From Urechis unicinctus (Eukaryota > Annelida > Polychaeta > Xenopneusta > Urechidae), in contig CM067349.1 of assembly GCA_034190875.2 (NCBI GenBank), positions 11,502,880 through 11,566,879 of the forward strand: a stretch of DNA of 64,000 nucleotides, in the 5' to 3' direction. Positions 39,991-53,130 of the stretch are shown here, piece after piece. How positions within the stretch are numbered: the first letter of the stretch is position 1; the number at the start of each line of letters is the position of its first letter. The notes beneath the pieces were generated by a model. It worked only from the letters and a program-made list of their open reading frames with translations, was not told the DNA's origin and did no database searches. The position numbers and the translations under genes were made by a program.

Positions 39991-41659
39991 AAGTTTTCTT
40001 GTTAATCGCGTCAGCATTTTTATTTGATGGCTAGAGCGCACTAATTGCTCGTTTAAAACCGCTTTCAGCAAACAACCTTGCTGTAGAAATAATTGTTTTA
40101 CGAGACTACGACTTTTCGGTGTTATGGTCAAATACCCTTCTACAGCCCTAGGTAGATTTATAATACATCCCAGAAGGGAGCACTAATTTGGTACAAGGGG
40201 CCCCGAGGGTACTGGATAGTTTATTGTGACCAGTTAGCTCGTGTGTACGGTTCTTTGGTTATATTAATGATGGTCGTTCTCGCACAAAATATAATACTTT
40301 GTAAATGATGAAGCACCCTACGCCAAGGAATATTGTGTATAACAGATGTTAATATCACCAGACCATTAAATAAACAACTCAGGAAAGTCATTATAATATA
40401 TTTTATTGGTATGAAAACTAGCCTCTGATTTCTAACCATTTATCTTATACAAAATCCATGCCATTCACTAAGCTAGACCCATCATACAGCTGCCACACTC
40501 TACCGCGCTGAAGGAATCGAACCTGGACTAACGGCACAGAACATCATGTGTGAACAAATCATGATGATCGATGGCCTTTGCAAGCATATGAAGTGCCAGC
40601 ATGTCGGCACGTAACACTGTGAACTAGTACACCTGAGAGTCACGTTGCTTTTCATCGTAATCACCAGTGACAGCTGGCTCACAGCTTTAGTATAAATAGT
40701 CAATGGCGTGTTAACGGCAGTGTCTGTTATTCCTTGACATTCATTAGGAAACTTTCAAAGCAGCAAGGCTTTCTGATGTTAATCACTGAAAACTCTATCG
40801 AAAGTACGGTGGAGATTTATGTTGACTGGAATTGTCATCAGTTGTGTCTCGTTTTGTAGTACCTACATGGGCTTTAAAGGGTCAGTAATGACTCCGGTGT
40901 TTTAACATTGATCGAGCTGATATGCAGTCATCGTTTCATACTTTAAAAACCTATCGCATTTATCAGATTTATGTGATTCTCATGATCGCAAATGTTGCGC
41001 TTAAGTTGGCTCTAAACATAAGAACTGTCTATATCTAGTATCGTCAATCAAAATTACCGCAAGATTCATAAACTAAAGAATGTTACTAATCAGTAAAAAG
41101 CCCAATTATTGAAACATTGATCATGATTACCTAGAATGAGAACTTCAAATGCATTTAAGAAGCCAGTATTTGGGTTTTAAATATTTACCGCAGATTATAA
41201 TGCCGCAGCAGGGGATTTATTAGTGTCTTCTGAGATCAAGCCGACGAATTTCTCCGCAATCTGTGAGGACCGTATTGAACTGCAATTGAATTGAGGATAC
41301 CGACTTCGACCTCGTCGGTATGTAATTGGTGACGCCAACGAGATGGTTAAAAGGTCAGAGTGCTTTGATGGTAACACAATTATATTCACCTAAAACCACC
41401 TGGATTGAGAGTTAAATGCAGTTGGTTTACAGAGGTGTATAAATCGATATATCACCACTAGCGTCATATCAGACGGACGAAAGCTAGATGGCATTCATGT
41501 GTAATGTGTAGTGATGTGCTAGTTTATTATGGAAGAATCAATAGTTCTGGCAATAATCCAAGGCACAAGCCAAGTTTTCGATTATGACCCCACTCTGAAG
41601 GAAGCATTTAACCAAGTTTATCTTACTCCAGACATTGTGACGTGCACCATCCCGTTTTA

Positions 41660-41971
41660 GTCACTCCATGCAGATCAATGATTGCACATATTTCTGTACC
41701 AAACGTGTGTCGGAATTGTGCATTGATGCACGGCAGGCAGGTTGCGACACTGGATTGGGTTTCTCAAAAACTTGTCTGCACTTCTTACAACCATAGGCAA
41801 TAGCTTTGGTCCACAGGGAAGCAATAAACATACATCATAAGCTGGGTCACTGTGCAAGTCGCAAAGCCCACACAGCACGGGAATAAAAACTCGTCGGAGG
41901 AGATAAACAGCGAGGACGCTGTGTTGGAAATTATCATCTGCGCCCTCAGCCCGATGTACACAATTTCTCAT
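41660..41971 (-). pseudogene. Degenerate RING-finger-like relic
   Basis: A 98-codon minus-strand frame contains LCGLCDLHSDPAYDVC followed by LLPCGP. Reading on in a neighbouring frame gives AYGCKKCRQVFEKPNP and then QPACR. The order Cys-x2-Cys, a PCG-plus-one-residue loop, Cys-x2-Cys and PACR is that of a C3HC4 RING finger, as in many E3 ubiquitin ligases. The loop histidine is replaced by Pro, the seventh ligand is missing, spacing after the loop is a few residues too long and a frameshift separates the halves. It could be a dead fragment of a RING gene carried in the macro-unit, or a chance Cys-rich frame. Confidence 0.33.
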
Positions 41972-44900
41972 GTATAACTCACGTCAAAATGCCATTAGGT
42001 ATAATTAGACCTAGTTTGAATGTTTACGTGCGATGCCAAAAGTATCATTAACGGAAACATTGAGCGTTATGTGGCCGCATCACAGAGGCAAGTGTAAAAG
42101 TCATCAATTTCTCAAATTACTTTATAATAGCACAAAACCTACTCCCCACTTCGTCATTATCTTTGTATCGTGTCGAAAATGTGCGTACTTGTTGTTCTAC
42201 CACTGCATGTACATCAATGCATTTATCTACCTGCAACACAGTGTGGCAACTTATGCACCCTAGCCATGACTACAAACACTGTTAATACTTCATTATTTTA
42301 CAGCTGGGCAACAGCAACCAACCGCACTACTTTAACAATTGTCACTTATTTACAATGCTTAAGTGTCTGATTGCAGATGAGTTGACATTACGTTATTTTA
42401 TGAATAGTGTCAAACATTCAATACCAAATCCCTTTCCCTCATATTTAATCCGGGAAATATTCTGAAATCGTCCTCACTGATTCATTTAATAAATTCTAGT
42501 GGTTTCCCACGTTTCAATGATATACGATACGTTGATCGTAGAAAAAATATTTGCATTCGAACTTAGGGAGTGCTAAGTAACTCAGTTACAGAGCCATCCC
42601 GCCAGTTAAGCTGTCCTAAGTGTTGTATCGTTAATAATTAGCTGTTATTTAACATTCTTATACCTTCATGTTTTCCGGTCCTCCACAACTTAGGCTAGAA
42701 TTCATTTGTTGGATGATAGCATTGTTGACTTGACTATCTGAGCATGTGAATTATACAGGTTTTCCTAAATGGTATATATTTCCCGGTTGCTTCCGAAATT
42801 ATTTCATCCAGGGCAGTATGTTGCTTGAGATTACTCTGTCCTTAAAAATATTAGTCCAATCAACTACTCTTGTAGATAACTGCTGCCGTGAGGATATCTG
42901 GAACCTGTAAGATAACGGTTGGAAATGTCTTGTCGCCTTTTCTTATTTTTGTCACTTAATATTCCAGTCCATGTCATTCAATAACATTCATCGTTTGTAC
43001 AATAAACAACTATATGCTACCACACGATGAAAGCAGTGTTGGTTTCCATAGTGCAAAACTACTCAGTATCTTTCTTAATCCATACATGCATGAACTGTAC
43101 CCGGATCTAAACAGCCAATGATTGTCATCGGAAATAGAACTGGTCCACCAACTTCATCGATTAACAAGCAATATTCAGGCTCTCCATTGCTGAGTGCGTC
43201 ATAACGGTGAGGCGTGGTGCGTGACGTGGTGTGTTTATACATATATGTTATTGATGAAAGGGGGAAATAGTGATACCAATTTCGTAAAAGTATGAAAGGC
43301 TATTTGATCGAATCGTTGTCGTTTTGCAAAGTCTAAGACCTCGTTTTGAAAACCCGTTGTCAGCTACGGCTACAGTTTAGTAAAAGGCAGTACAAATATT
43401 GTGAAAACTTGAATGGCAGCATTGGAATGCACCATACAGTTTGTTATGGATGTCAGTGTACGGTACTTTTTTTACAGCTGCGGGCGAATATCAAATATAG
43501 TTGATGATGCCATACGGTCAAGATTTTATTCCCTAATTCCCTACGGCTGATAGATATTGTGTTATAAATGCCTGCTCTCATAATTTCTACTCGTAAATCA
43601 ACGTTTTGATAAGTGCTTGAATTAACAAGAAGGCTAAAACAAGCAAAGCTTTATCATCAGAGTTAACACACGAGATAATCGTCGACGATTATCAGGCATT
43701 AACATAGAAAAGGTATTAGATCTAAATTAACATTGGTATTAACAGACCGTTGATTTGCTCTCAGGGCAAGTTTTATGTCAGGTGGTTGCACTTTATCCAG
43801 TCGTCCATAGCTTGCAATGAACGACGATGTAACACGATAACACGTCTAAATGGCAAATACCTTATTCTCAGTCCAGGTACCACTGGCTGCGAAGCAGAGA
43901 CCATGGTTAGCGTTTATCCTGAACCTTTATTGATCTATTAGCAGTCACTTCGTATCTGTTATGTTGTTAAGTAGGTTGCGTCCGAGTAGTTCAAGGTGAC
44001 GTCTTGCAGACTTCGTTGCGGATTGCTTTGTGGCACCATTAATAGGTCAGCTCTGTGAGCGTTTTAACTTACTCCGAATTCAGGCTCATTACCTTTATGC
44101 AAATGTAATCTTTCACGTTACATACGTGCTATGTTTGTCGGATTTGGTAATATGAATTATTTGACCATTAATATATATATGCGTTGAAAGGATAAGGCGA
44201 AAGTCTCAAGGCTTGGAACAAAAAAGGAAATATTGTAGCATAGTACAGTTTGAACGATAACGAGAATTACTCTTGTAATACATTACCATACGATTCCAAG
44301 CATTGTCTGTGCAAATACACTACTGCCATTAGCAGTTTCAAAAGCACTACCGTAGCAAGAGCCTACGAAGAACCATTGCTTTTTTAAGCAGAAGTAATGT
44401 AGTTAGCGTTAGTTAACAGAAAATCCACAACAGATTTGAATCTCTTTCCATGAGTGTATTTGATCTTAAGTGTACTAATGATTGCCAATGACCTCATGTA
44501 CTCCAAGCAGTCAAATTATCCCGTTTATAAACAGCCCTGGTTTATGTAACATCTGGTTACAGTTGCGTAAACAATTAAATCTTTGATCTATTGTCGTATA
44601 AACAAGGTACTCAAAATATCTGCTGTTTTAATATGCAAAAATATAAAACGCACAATGTCACATTCGATAAAATTTGCCAGTGTTGAAAGAGATGAATGCA
44701 ATAGCGTTATCCCCAATTCATACGATAGAGTCAAGAATTACCATTTAATTGACGAATATGTTAGAAACTGAAATTATCCTGGTGTCATGGTTGTAGCTCT
44801 CTACTGCCTTAGCACCTTGTGTAAATGCTTACAGCGCGATAAAATGAGATTTCTCAAGAAGTTGCAATTTATTAGAACGTAAGTGGCAACAAGTAAACGT

Positions 44901-45519
44901 AAAGAGCCAAAACAGTGTATGTTGAGGGTCATTGTTGGTTTACAACCCAACCATAACTTCAACATTTCTCACAAGGGTGTGATCCCCATATTTGATTTCA
45001 ATTAGGGTGCGGGTTTGAATGGCACCAGAGCAAGGCACCTGTATTCACTGTTACCTTGTATATCCAAATTGTACTTAGCATTCATAGATTCACCAGCACC
45101 CGATCGCCAGTGGTTTGGTACACAAAATAATCTACTACTATTGGCACTTGCATAAGCCTTCGCGGTTTGACAATCAACATAAATAGATATTGTAACCATA
45201 CCTGTAATTTACGGGTACTTTTATATCCCACAGATTATTTATGACATTTATAAACGTTCATACCGATCTTTTCTAGAAACGCAGTAAAATAACCTACCTT
45301 GTGTCACCATCATCTGCCCGTTATTTTCAACGTAACGTCCTTAAGTGGCTACGCGCCATCATGTGGTGTAGTGTCGAACAAATTGCCGATGATGTTACAT
45401 TTTGTCTACCGCTTATCGACAACCATTTGACAACAGACGCAGATATCTACTCACAAGATACAAACATCGGAAAGCAAAATCCATGTTACATCAAATACAC
45501 TTATAAATGAATATATCAT
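41972..45519. other. No gene recognised
   Basis: About 3.5 kb holds only short open frames (up to 76 codons) with no recognised family. I found no clear module match to the units on the left. A 65-codon minus-strand frame at 45,002-45,199 looks protein-like in composition but has no family I know. No RNA gene or array was seen. Confidence 0.45.
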
Positions 45520-46047
45520 CCTTACAGGATCTTTAGTTACCCTTCGAATATCCGGCACATGAGCGCATTCACCAGCATCCCGTCACATGTAAATCGTTGC
45601 CCCTATCTGTTACGATGTACGCAATCCATGAATTGCATTGATCGTGATGGTCTGTGGAACTAGAAGATAATATGGAGTGCTTTGCATCTTCGTTACGACT
45701 CTTCATTGCTGTGCCGTTCAATAATATGATACCCTGAATACCACCTAAACTCCTACTCTACGTACCGCTGCATAACGTTAGCCGATTACTCTAGTTTTAC
45801 AAAGGCTTCCATATAGTGAACTACAATATCTCAATAATCTTTCATCGTCGCATGGTTGTTCACAGAATGTATACTCATGGTAAGCATGGTAATGATCAGT
45901 CGTACTCATGCCAACCTTAAACATATGGTTTAGTTATGTTGTGTATTGCATACGTAGCAAAACGTATTCCGTATCTTATTCACATTCAGATGATACAACA
46001 TAACCTCCTGGTAACACACCTAGGTTTACCAAAGACACTCTCGCGTT

Positions 46048-46172
46048 TCAGTTCAGTATGGACTTTTATTCAGTTCAGCACCGACCTTTATTCAGTTCAG
46101 TACTGACCCTTATTCATTTCAGCACAGATCTTTTCAACTCAGCTCTACACTCTATTCAGTTAAGCACTCACA
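46048..46172. repeat. 22-bp minisatellite in module a
   Basis: Five to six imperfect units of about 22 bases repeat the pattern ttattcagttcagcactgac. A related array occurs at 49,566-49,753 in module b and is absent from module c. Confidence 0.88.
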
Positions 46173-46292
46173 CGTTGATGAATACTGATTATCACATTGT
46201 GTGACGTGATGATTACGTTAGGTGCTTTGGGCTTTTAATAGGCAAATGTGCATTAAGTAGGTTACAGGTAATAATTGATGTGAATGTAAAGG

Positions 46293-46418
46293 ACCATTCA
46301 TTTATATCAGGCAATGTGATATCAGACCCAAATTACCATTCATTTATATCAGGCAATGTGATATCAGACCCAAATTACCATTTATTTATATCAGACAATG
46401 TGATATCAGACCGTATGT
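46293..46418. repeat. 42-bp tandem triplication in module a
   Basis: Three units start at 46,293, 46,335 and 46,377 with a period of exactly 42 bases. Each contains catttatatcaggcaatgtg (third copy slightly changed) and the palindrome gatatc. Modules b and c have one copy each, at about 49,892 and 51,500. Confidence 0.97.
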
Positions 46419-46499
46419 ATCAAACTGTCACAAATGACAGCTATCGAATATCTGCTTGATTAAGATGTATTCCTCCAATTATGTTTCCACGAAATAATA

Positions 46500-49160
46500 T
46501 GAAATGGAAGTACCCCTTTTGAATGTTTAAATATGATCATATTATAGCCATATTTTACGTTCATGCTGTGTTAAGGATAAAACTGATATTGAAGAAACTG
46601 TTTCCTTTATCAATTATTCATGACTGTGTCTTTTTGCATGATGAGATGTGTGATATTACAATTTCATCTCTGCAATAATAATTGATGATTTTTGGACTGA
46701 TACCGTCCTATCCCAGCATACAATCGATTTATTTTACTGATATTCTAAGAGATCTGAAGAAAAATCTTGTTTTAAGCAAACAAATATGGAACAAGTGAAA
46801 AGGTTGAGTAAGCTTTGGGGTATAGTCGCGATCTAACACTGCTTCCGGAAATACATACAATTACCTTGATGCAGGAAGTAAAATGGAGTTACTGTAGGTT
46901 AATTATATACGGCCAGCACTGTAGTAGCAGGACTTGATATGTTCTCGGTTTTATCGCCCTTCCGAGTTAATACCTTGCTTAATCCAAGTAATGTATCATT
47001 GGGTTGAATGAGGTCACCAAGTGTACACATTGTCTAACACATTCAGCAGGTCGATGTGCATTGTTATGGCGTTGTGTTGTTCAAGATCGGCCGCAGACCA
47101 CTTTGTTTTGGCGATGCAAGAAAGGACTGGAAGGAGAGCGGGATTCATTTTGACGGTGACATACACAAAAATAGCACGTGACGCACAGAAAGGTAGCACA
47201 TGGCACGCACATAAGTAGCACGACACACATACAAAGGTAACACTTGCATTAGTTCGAAATCCTACTCATTTCCGATTGTCTAAATGGCATCTTCACCTTT
47301 ACTATATGCGCAAATACAATGTTTTGTGAGTACTCACGGCACTTAATTGTGGTCCAGACAATAACAATGGCAGCGTTAATCCATACATTTATCAATGCCA
47401 CTGAATCATTAAGGCAATCGCTAGTGATACATCCTTATTAACAACGTATCTTAGTAAATGTCGTGTTTGTTAGATCGGAACGGACTATGTCTTGTGTTTT
47501 AAGGCTATGCAGCGGCTGATTTGAAGAAGCACTGCTAACATTGTTCGCATAAGCTGACATGGATTGACATATAAATGTTAGATGGTTGCGGTTGACATTA
47601 ATGCTGAGCAATGTCAAAAGTCAACGCCTCATACCGTTCGGAAAAAAACCAGCAGCAATAGTGTAACACAATCGCTCCTTCTTATTATGGTTTTGCTCGG
47701 TGACAATGTGCCATGCACCTGCCTCTCTCAGAAAATGACATCGACATGATTAGGAACGTCATACAGAACACTGCTAGTCATACTTCACTGGGTTATGCTG
47801 GTTTAGCTATTAATGTTGATTGGTGTCTATGTAGGCCTAATTAAATGCACATCTAAGTTAAATATTTTAAATCCCATTGATGACGAAGCTATTTGGTTAA
47901 CGCCATAAGTTAAAAACTCAAATGTAGTATATCCACATAAAGGTTTTCCAGTAATGCATCATATAAACATGACTTATAAATGACTGATTAATTGGCGACC
48001 ACCATATGAACAGCATCTAAAAGAATAAATAGTATAACTCCTTCGTCTCTACCACATCAAAGTTCGCATGTTTATATTAAGCTCAGATCAGAGAGATTGC
48101 CTGCTGCCTATTTAGTCATCAACATCTTTCTATAGTTTCCGAGCGCTCATTAACGTTTCGACAAACCAAATATAGTAGCTCGTTAACAAACGTTGAAAGA
48201 ATGTAGATAAACAAGATCACCAATAGATGCGACACATGTTTTTATTATTTCGGAAGGGAAACAATATTCTATGTAACTATACAAAGTAGCCGGAAATGGA
48301 CGAGAGAGCTACTGTAAACATTAAGAGCGCAGCAATAAGTCAGAGAACAGTCGGCAATACCACGGAATTTACTGTTAACAGATGTTGACAGATTTCGTCA
48401 GCGGGGCGCCGTACAAAACCCCGGCGGTTACGATGTAGTACAATGAACCAGCTGCTTGAGAAAATGTTTATGCTAAGCGGTTTCATCGAACCTAGCATGG
48501 CTCAGATATAGACAATACAATGGTATCAGTGGAGCTGCCAATAACTGCTAACGCTGTGGGTTTCCAATTATCGTAGCCGGTGAATGACCTTTCTACAGCC
48601 GTCGCTTTTCCTATATGCTGCTAGATAACTTGCTCTGTTGTTCAACTCATTTAGCGATTATTCTAAATGGAATTGCGGAAAACATCATGTATCAATAAAC
48701 CATTATAATTATATTGTCAGTGAAGCATGATGCTCATTACACTGAACATTACCGGCCTTATTTTGTACCATTATTGATTGGTTGTATTGAGCAAGTACTG
48801 GTGGAATGATTCCTTGGTGATTGGTTCACAACATATGGAGGTCAGCTGCTAGGACCAAGGGCCAGGGGTTGACTATTGGTACAACAGTGACTTTCATTGC
48901 CAAATTAAGCAATGGATACGTCCAAATATATACCATCCACCAATAACAGTTTTGATGTAAGGCATATAAGAAAAAGTAGTCTGGAAAAAAGAAGTAGTGA
49001 TGTTGTTTTTTTCTACTTTGGGTTTTATTGCTTATGTCAATATCATTCGTTTTATCTATTCAAGCTTTGTCAGAAGAGCATCCCACTTACTAAAGGGAAA
49101 ATGAACAGCAGTAAGAGTGGCTTCACTCCATGAACAACCACTTTCATTGAAGGATATTAA
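46500..49160. other. No gene; module fragments at 46.8 and 48.8 kb
   Basis: The stretch 46,810-46,980 matches 20,770-20,950. The stretch 48,830-49,140 is a diverged copy of 22,060-22,390 and 35,690-35,950 (shared word tgactattgg and gtggcttcactcca). A short run of about four imperfect units with tagcac or taacac lies at 47,165-47,250. No intact gene was recognised. Confidence 0.55.
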
Positions 49161-49164
49161 GTTA

Positions 49165-50640
49165 CTCATCGGATATCCGGTACATGAGCGCCTTCACCTG
49201 CATCCCGTCACTTGCAAATCGTTGCCTCAATCTGTTACGATGCACGCAATCCATTAATTGCATTGATCGTGATGGTTTGTGGAAATAGCAAATAACATGG
49301 AGTGTTTGCATCTTCTTTACGACTGTTCATTGCTTTGCACTCAGTAGATTAGGAGCCGTTCAATATTACGATACGGCGAATACCACCCACCATCCTACCC
49401 TACGTACCGCTCCATAACTGTATCCGATTACTCTAATTTTACAACGGCGTCTAGGCAGTGAACTGCAGTATATCATGTACCTGACGATTGCTAAAGATAC
49501 AACATGACCACTTTGTAACTCACCTAGGTTTACATGCTCTTAACAAACTACACTCTCGCATTTCTTAATTCAGCTCAGCACTAACCTTTATTTAGTCCAG
49601 CGATGCAATTCAGCACTGGCCTTTATTCAGTCCAGCAATAACCTTCATGCAATTCAGCACTGACCTTTACTAAATTCAGCACTGATCTTTTTCAGTTCAG
49701 CACTAACCGCCATTCAGTTCAGCATTCACATTTATTCAGTTCAGCACTCACATATTGATGAATACTGATCATCACATTGTGTGACATGGCGATTACATGA
49801 GTTGCTTTGGGCTTTCAATAGGCCGGGCCGATGTGAATTGCATAATGTTATAAGTAGGTTACAGGTAATAATTGATGTGAACGTAAGGTACCATTCATTT
49901 ATATCAGCCAATGTGATATCCGACCGCATGTATCGAACTCTCACAAATGACATCTGTCGAATATCTGCTTGATTAAGGTATATTTCTGTGGTTATGTTTT
50001 TATGCCGGCATACTAGCTGCCAACGTATTATTATTTATTTATTTCGTGGCGCCAATGCCTTTCCTGTAAGGCAACAACATTACTTGCGCAACGCTGTATT
50101 GTTCAATACTTTTGATAGTAATACTTCAGCCAGTATGGTTGGACAGAAACCGTCCCGCATCTGCATATTCCAGCAGTAGCTCCCAAAGCACATGTAGAAT
50201 ACGCAGGGAGACCGAGGTCTCAAAGTCGAACTATAACCTAACGCGTATATACCTGAGTGGTCCATGGAAAAATACGATATAAGGACTATGTGGTGAGCAG
50301 TGGCAGTGAACACAATAATTCATGTGATATTGAGTAGAAAGTAAGTAGAAACATTTAATCTACACTAAAAGGCATGCTCCGAGTGATTAGATCAACGTAT
50401 CGGATTGATTATTGTTTTTCATATCATTTATTCTAGTATGAGATACATGTGTGTGTGTGTGTGTGTGTTGTATGTGAGAGTCTTTGGGTATGTACGTCTA
50501 TGTGAATATGTCTTGACAAACCTAATCCCAACAATGATGAAATAATGCTAGCATGCAGTGCTAGTGTTCCATCACATGTTGCCTCGTCATTAGGATGCTT
50601 TTTTTTATTAATGCATGGTAACATTTAATAATAATTGATA
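49165..50640. repeat. Module b of a three-copy repeat
   Basis: Module b matches module c (50,940-52,160) in order over its whole length, for example tgccggcata at 50,003 and 51,607, and gtggcagtgaacacaataat near 50,301 and 51,935. Copies b and c lie in tandem. Module b carries the 22-bp array and a short GT run (50,447-50,468). Confidence 0.92.
49566..49753. repeat. 22-bp minisatellite in module b
   Basis: About eight imperfect units built on ttcagttcagcactgacctt fill this stretch, some shortened by a few bases. The same array is shorter in module a and absent in module c. Confidence 0.9.
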
Positions 50641-50939
50641 CAAAACACGCCCAAACATTCAATATCTTTTGAATATGTCACTCAAACATTATGATGAGGC
50701 TTAATTGACACTGGATTTGCATCACACGTGTTTTTTAGGTATATCATTCGACGAGCTCATACCTACCGTCATATACACTCAATATCACCCTCTGTGGCAT
50801 CGTTTTGAGCTGATGGAGCAACCTCATCCGCTAAAGTAGCTTCAACGCTATATTCGTGTTCTTCAACTGCAGGCAGGTAGTTAGCGTCCTCTGATTAAGC
50901 AGGTCACCTAATTTGCAATTCTACCTGAAAGTTATTAGC

Positions 50940-52160
50940 CTTACAGGACCTTAAGTCACCCTTGGGATATCTAGCGCATGGTCACTCTTACCTGCATCGG
51001 ACGATGTTTGCAATCCAATGATTGCATTGATCCTAATGGTTTCTGGAACTAGAAGGTAATATTTAGTGTTGCGCATCTTCTTTACCACTGTTCATTGCTT
51101 TGCACAAAATAGATTAGGAGCCGTTCCAAATTACGCTACGCCGAATACCATCCACCCTCCTACTCCACGTACCGCTCCATAATGCTAGCCGATTACTCTC
51201 ATTTTACAACGGCCTTTATGAAGTGAACTACAATATCTCAATAATCCTCATCGCCAAGCGGTACTCAAAAGTCTTGGATACCACCGCATGGTTGTTCAAA
51301 GAATATTTACTCATGGTCAGCATGGCCATGGTCAGTCGTACTCATGACAACCTTTAATATTTGCTTTAGATCTGTTGTGTAGCAGAACGTATTCCGTATC
51401 CGATATGGGATTTATTAGGTCAATGTGCATTGCATAAGGTAGGTTACAGGTAATCAAGTAGGTTACAGGTAATCATTGATGTGAATGTAAGGTACCATTA
51501 ATTTATATCAGGCAATGTGATATCAGACCGTAAATATCGAACTGTCAAAAATGACGGCTATCGAATATCAGCTTGATTAAGGTGTAATCCTCCGATTATG
51601 TTTTCATGCCGGCATACAAGCTGCCAACGTAACATTATTCATCATGTTCTTTGCGCCAATACCTTTCCTGTAAGACAACTACATTAACTGCTCAACGGTG
51701 TGTTACAATACTTTCGATAGTAATACGTCGGCAAGATTGGTTGGACCGGAACCATTCTGTATATGCATATTCCAACCGTACACAAAGAAATTCCCAAAGC
51801 GCAGGCAGAATACGAAGAACACACGTGGGATCCCTTCTAGGAGACTCCATCCATAACTCGAACTATAACCTATATACACCTGAGTGGTCAATCGAAGCTC
51901 AGAAAAATACGATATAAGGATTATGTGGTGAACAGTGGCAGTGAACACAATAATTCATGTGATATTGAGACTAACTGTAAGTAGAAACATTTAACCCTCG
52001 CACCACGGACATTTACACAATAAAAGATGCTCCGAGTTATTAGATCAACCGTTAGTCGGACTGATTATGATTTTTCATATAATTAATTCTTGGATCAGAT
52101 ACATGCATGTGGGTGTTGTGTGTGAGAGTGTGTGCGTGTGTATGTATGTTTGTGTATGAC
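50940..52160. repeat. Module c of a three-copy repeat
   Basis: Module c is the right-hand tandem copy of module b. It lacks the 22-bp array but has its own small duplication of aagtaggttacaggtaatca near 51,437-51,475. Upstream, 50,770-50,940 resembles 31,820-31,980. A GT-rich stretch at 52,105-52,170 ends the copy, as the GT run does in b. Confidence 0.92.
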
Positions 52161-52339
52161 TGTGTATGTGTGCCATATTAATCTTCCGCTCTAACGTGAT
52201 GTCTACTCACCCTCACAGCCAATCCTCCACTATTATTCCCTGCAATATATTTGTAAATTCTTCCGTAGTATTCCGCATGGCCGAGGTTGTCAAAAATAAC
52301 TTATCACATATCACCGAACGCTCGAGAGGAAGTGGTCGC

Positions 52340-52958
52340 ATATATATATTATATATATATATATATATAGAGATAGATATATATAGAGAGAGATAGAGAG
52401 ATATATATATATAGAGATATATATAGAGATATAGATAGAGATCATCTATATCTATATAGATAGAGATATAGATATATCTATATATAGATATATAGAGATC
52501 AGGCAGAGATATATATATAGGGATATAAAACATATATTTAGAGATACATATACTTATAGAGAGATCTATAGATATATATTTATATATACATCTTTATATG
52601 TTTTTGTAAAGAAATATAAGAATAAATATATATATTTATATGGGGGAGATATATATCTATGTAGAGAGATATGTAGATCTATAGAGAGAGAGATATATAT
52701 ATACATCCATATCCAGAGAGGAGAGAAACAGCTCTATCTATATATAATTAGATACTTATATATATGTAATATATCTAGGGGGAGATAAAAAAGAAAAAAA
52801 AGAAGAAAGAGATATAGATAGAGAGATATTAGATATAGAGAGATATTATGCGATATCACAGATGTACATACAGATATATATATATAGATAGATATATATA
52901 TATATATACACACACACACATATATATATATATATCTATCTATATATATATAATATAT

Positions 52959-53047
<89 letters not shown>
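52340..53047. repeat. Compound AT / GATA / AGAG / AC microsatellite
   Basis: About 700 bases of AT runs are mixed with ATAG, GAGA and two AC runs (near 52,909-52,920 and 52,959-52,980), ending in an uninterrupted AT tract. It lies exactly where the macro-repeat mosaic on the left gives way to different sequence on the right. Frames reading isoleucine-tyrosine repeats are artefacts of the tract. Confidence 0.95.
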
Positions 53048-53049
<2 letters not shown>

Positions 53050-53110
53050 CAATTGTTTGGACAATATCGACAGCCATTTTGGGTCATTCGTTATTATTTT
53101 TGGAGCTCAA

Positions 53111-53130
53111 ATTATGCGATATCACAGATG
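53111..53130. repeat. 20-bp exact direct repeat (partner at 52,845-52,864)
   Basis: The 20-base word attatgcgatatcacagatg occurs at 52,845 inside the microsatellite and again at 53,111 just outside it. The separation is 266 bases, and the last AC and AT tracts lie between the two copies. The repeat is non-simple sequence, so chance is unlikely. Confidence 0.93.

Larger units (their letters stand above)
28160..41640. repeat. Unit III of a tandem macro-duplication
   Basis: Unit III is the second of two colinear units (see 16,620-28,160). It begins at the word cccgttttatccactccat, which corresponds to cctgttttatccgctccat at 16,642. The same word family recurs at 41,650 as cccgttttagtcactccat, marking the start of a third, truncated unit. 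Private features of unit III are the 51-bp minisatellite, the AT/GATA tract, the 544-bp inverted-repeat element and a 126-bp duplication. No intact gene was seen. Confidence 0.85.
45520..46480. repeat. Module a of a three-copy repeat
   Basis: This copy matches 49,165-49,990 and 50,955-51,600 in the same order through words such as caatccatgaattgcattga, gtaggttacaggtaat and tatcgaatatc. Its left edge also resembles 31,980-32,050. The match stops near 46,485, so copy a is truncated relative to b and c. It carries a private 42-bp triplication. Confidence 0.88.

Noticed and set aside
40505-40535. A tRNA gene or tRNA-derived SINE on the minus strand (B-box-like ggttcgattcc)
   Set aside because: The T arm does not pair properly, no A box lies at the right distance upstream, and the A-box-like word is on the wrong side.
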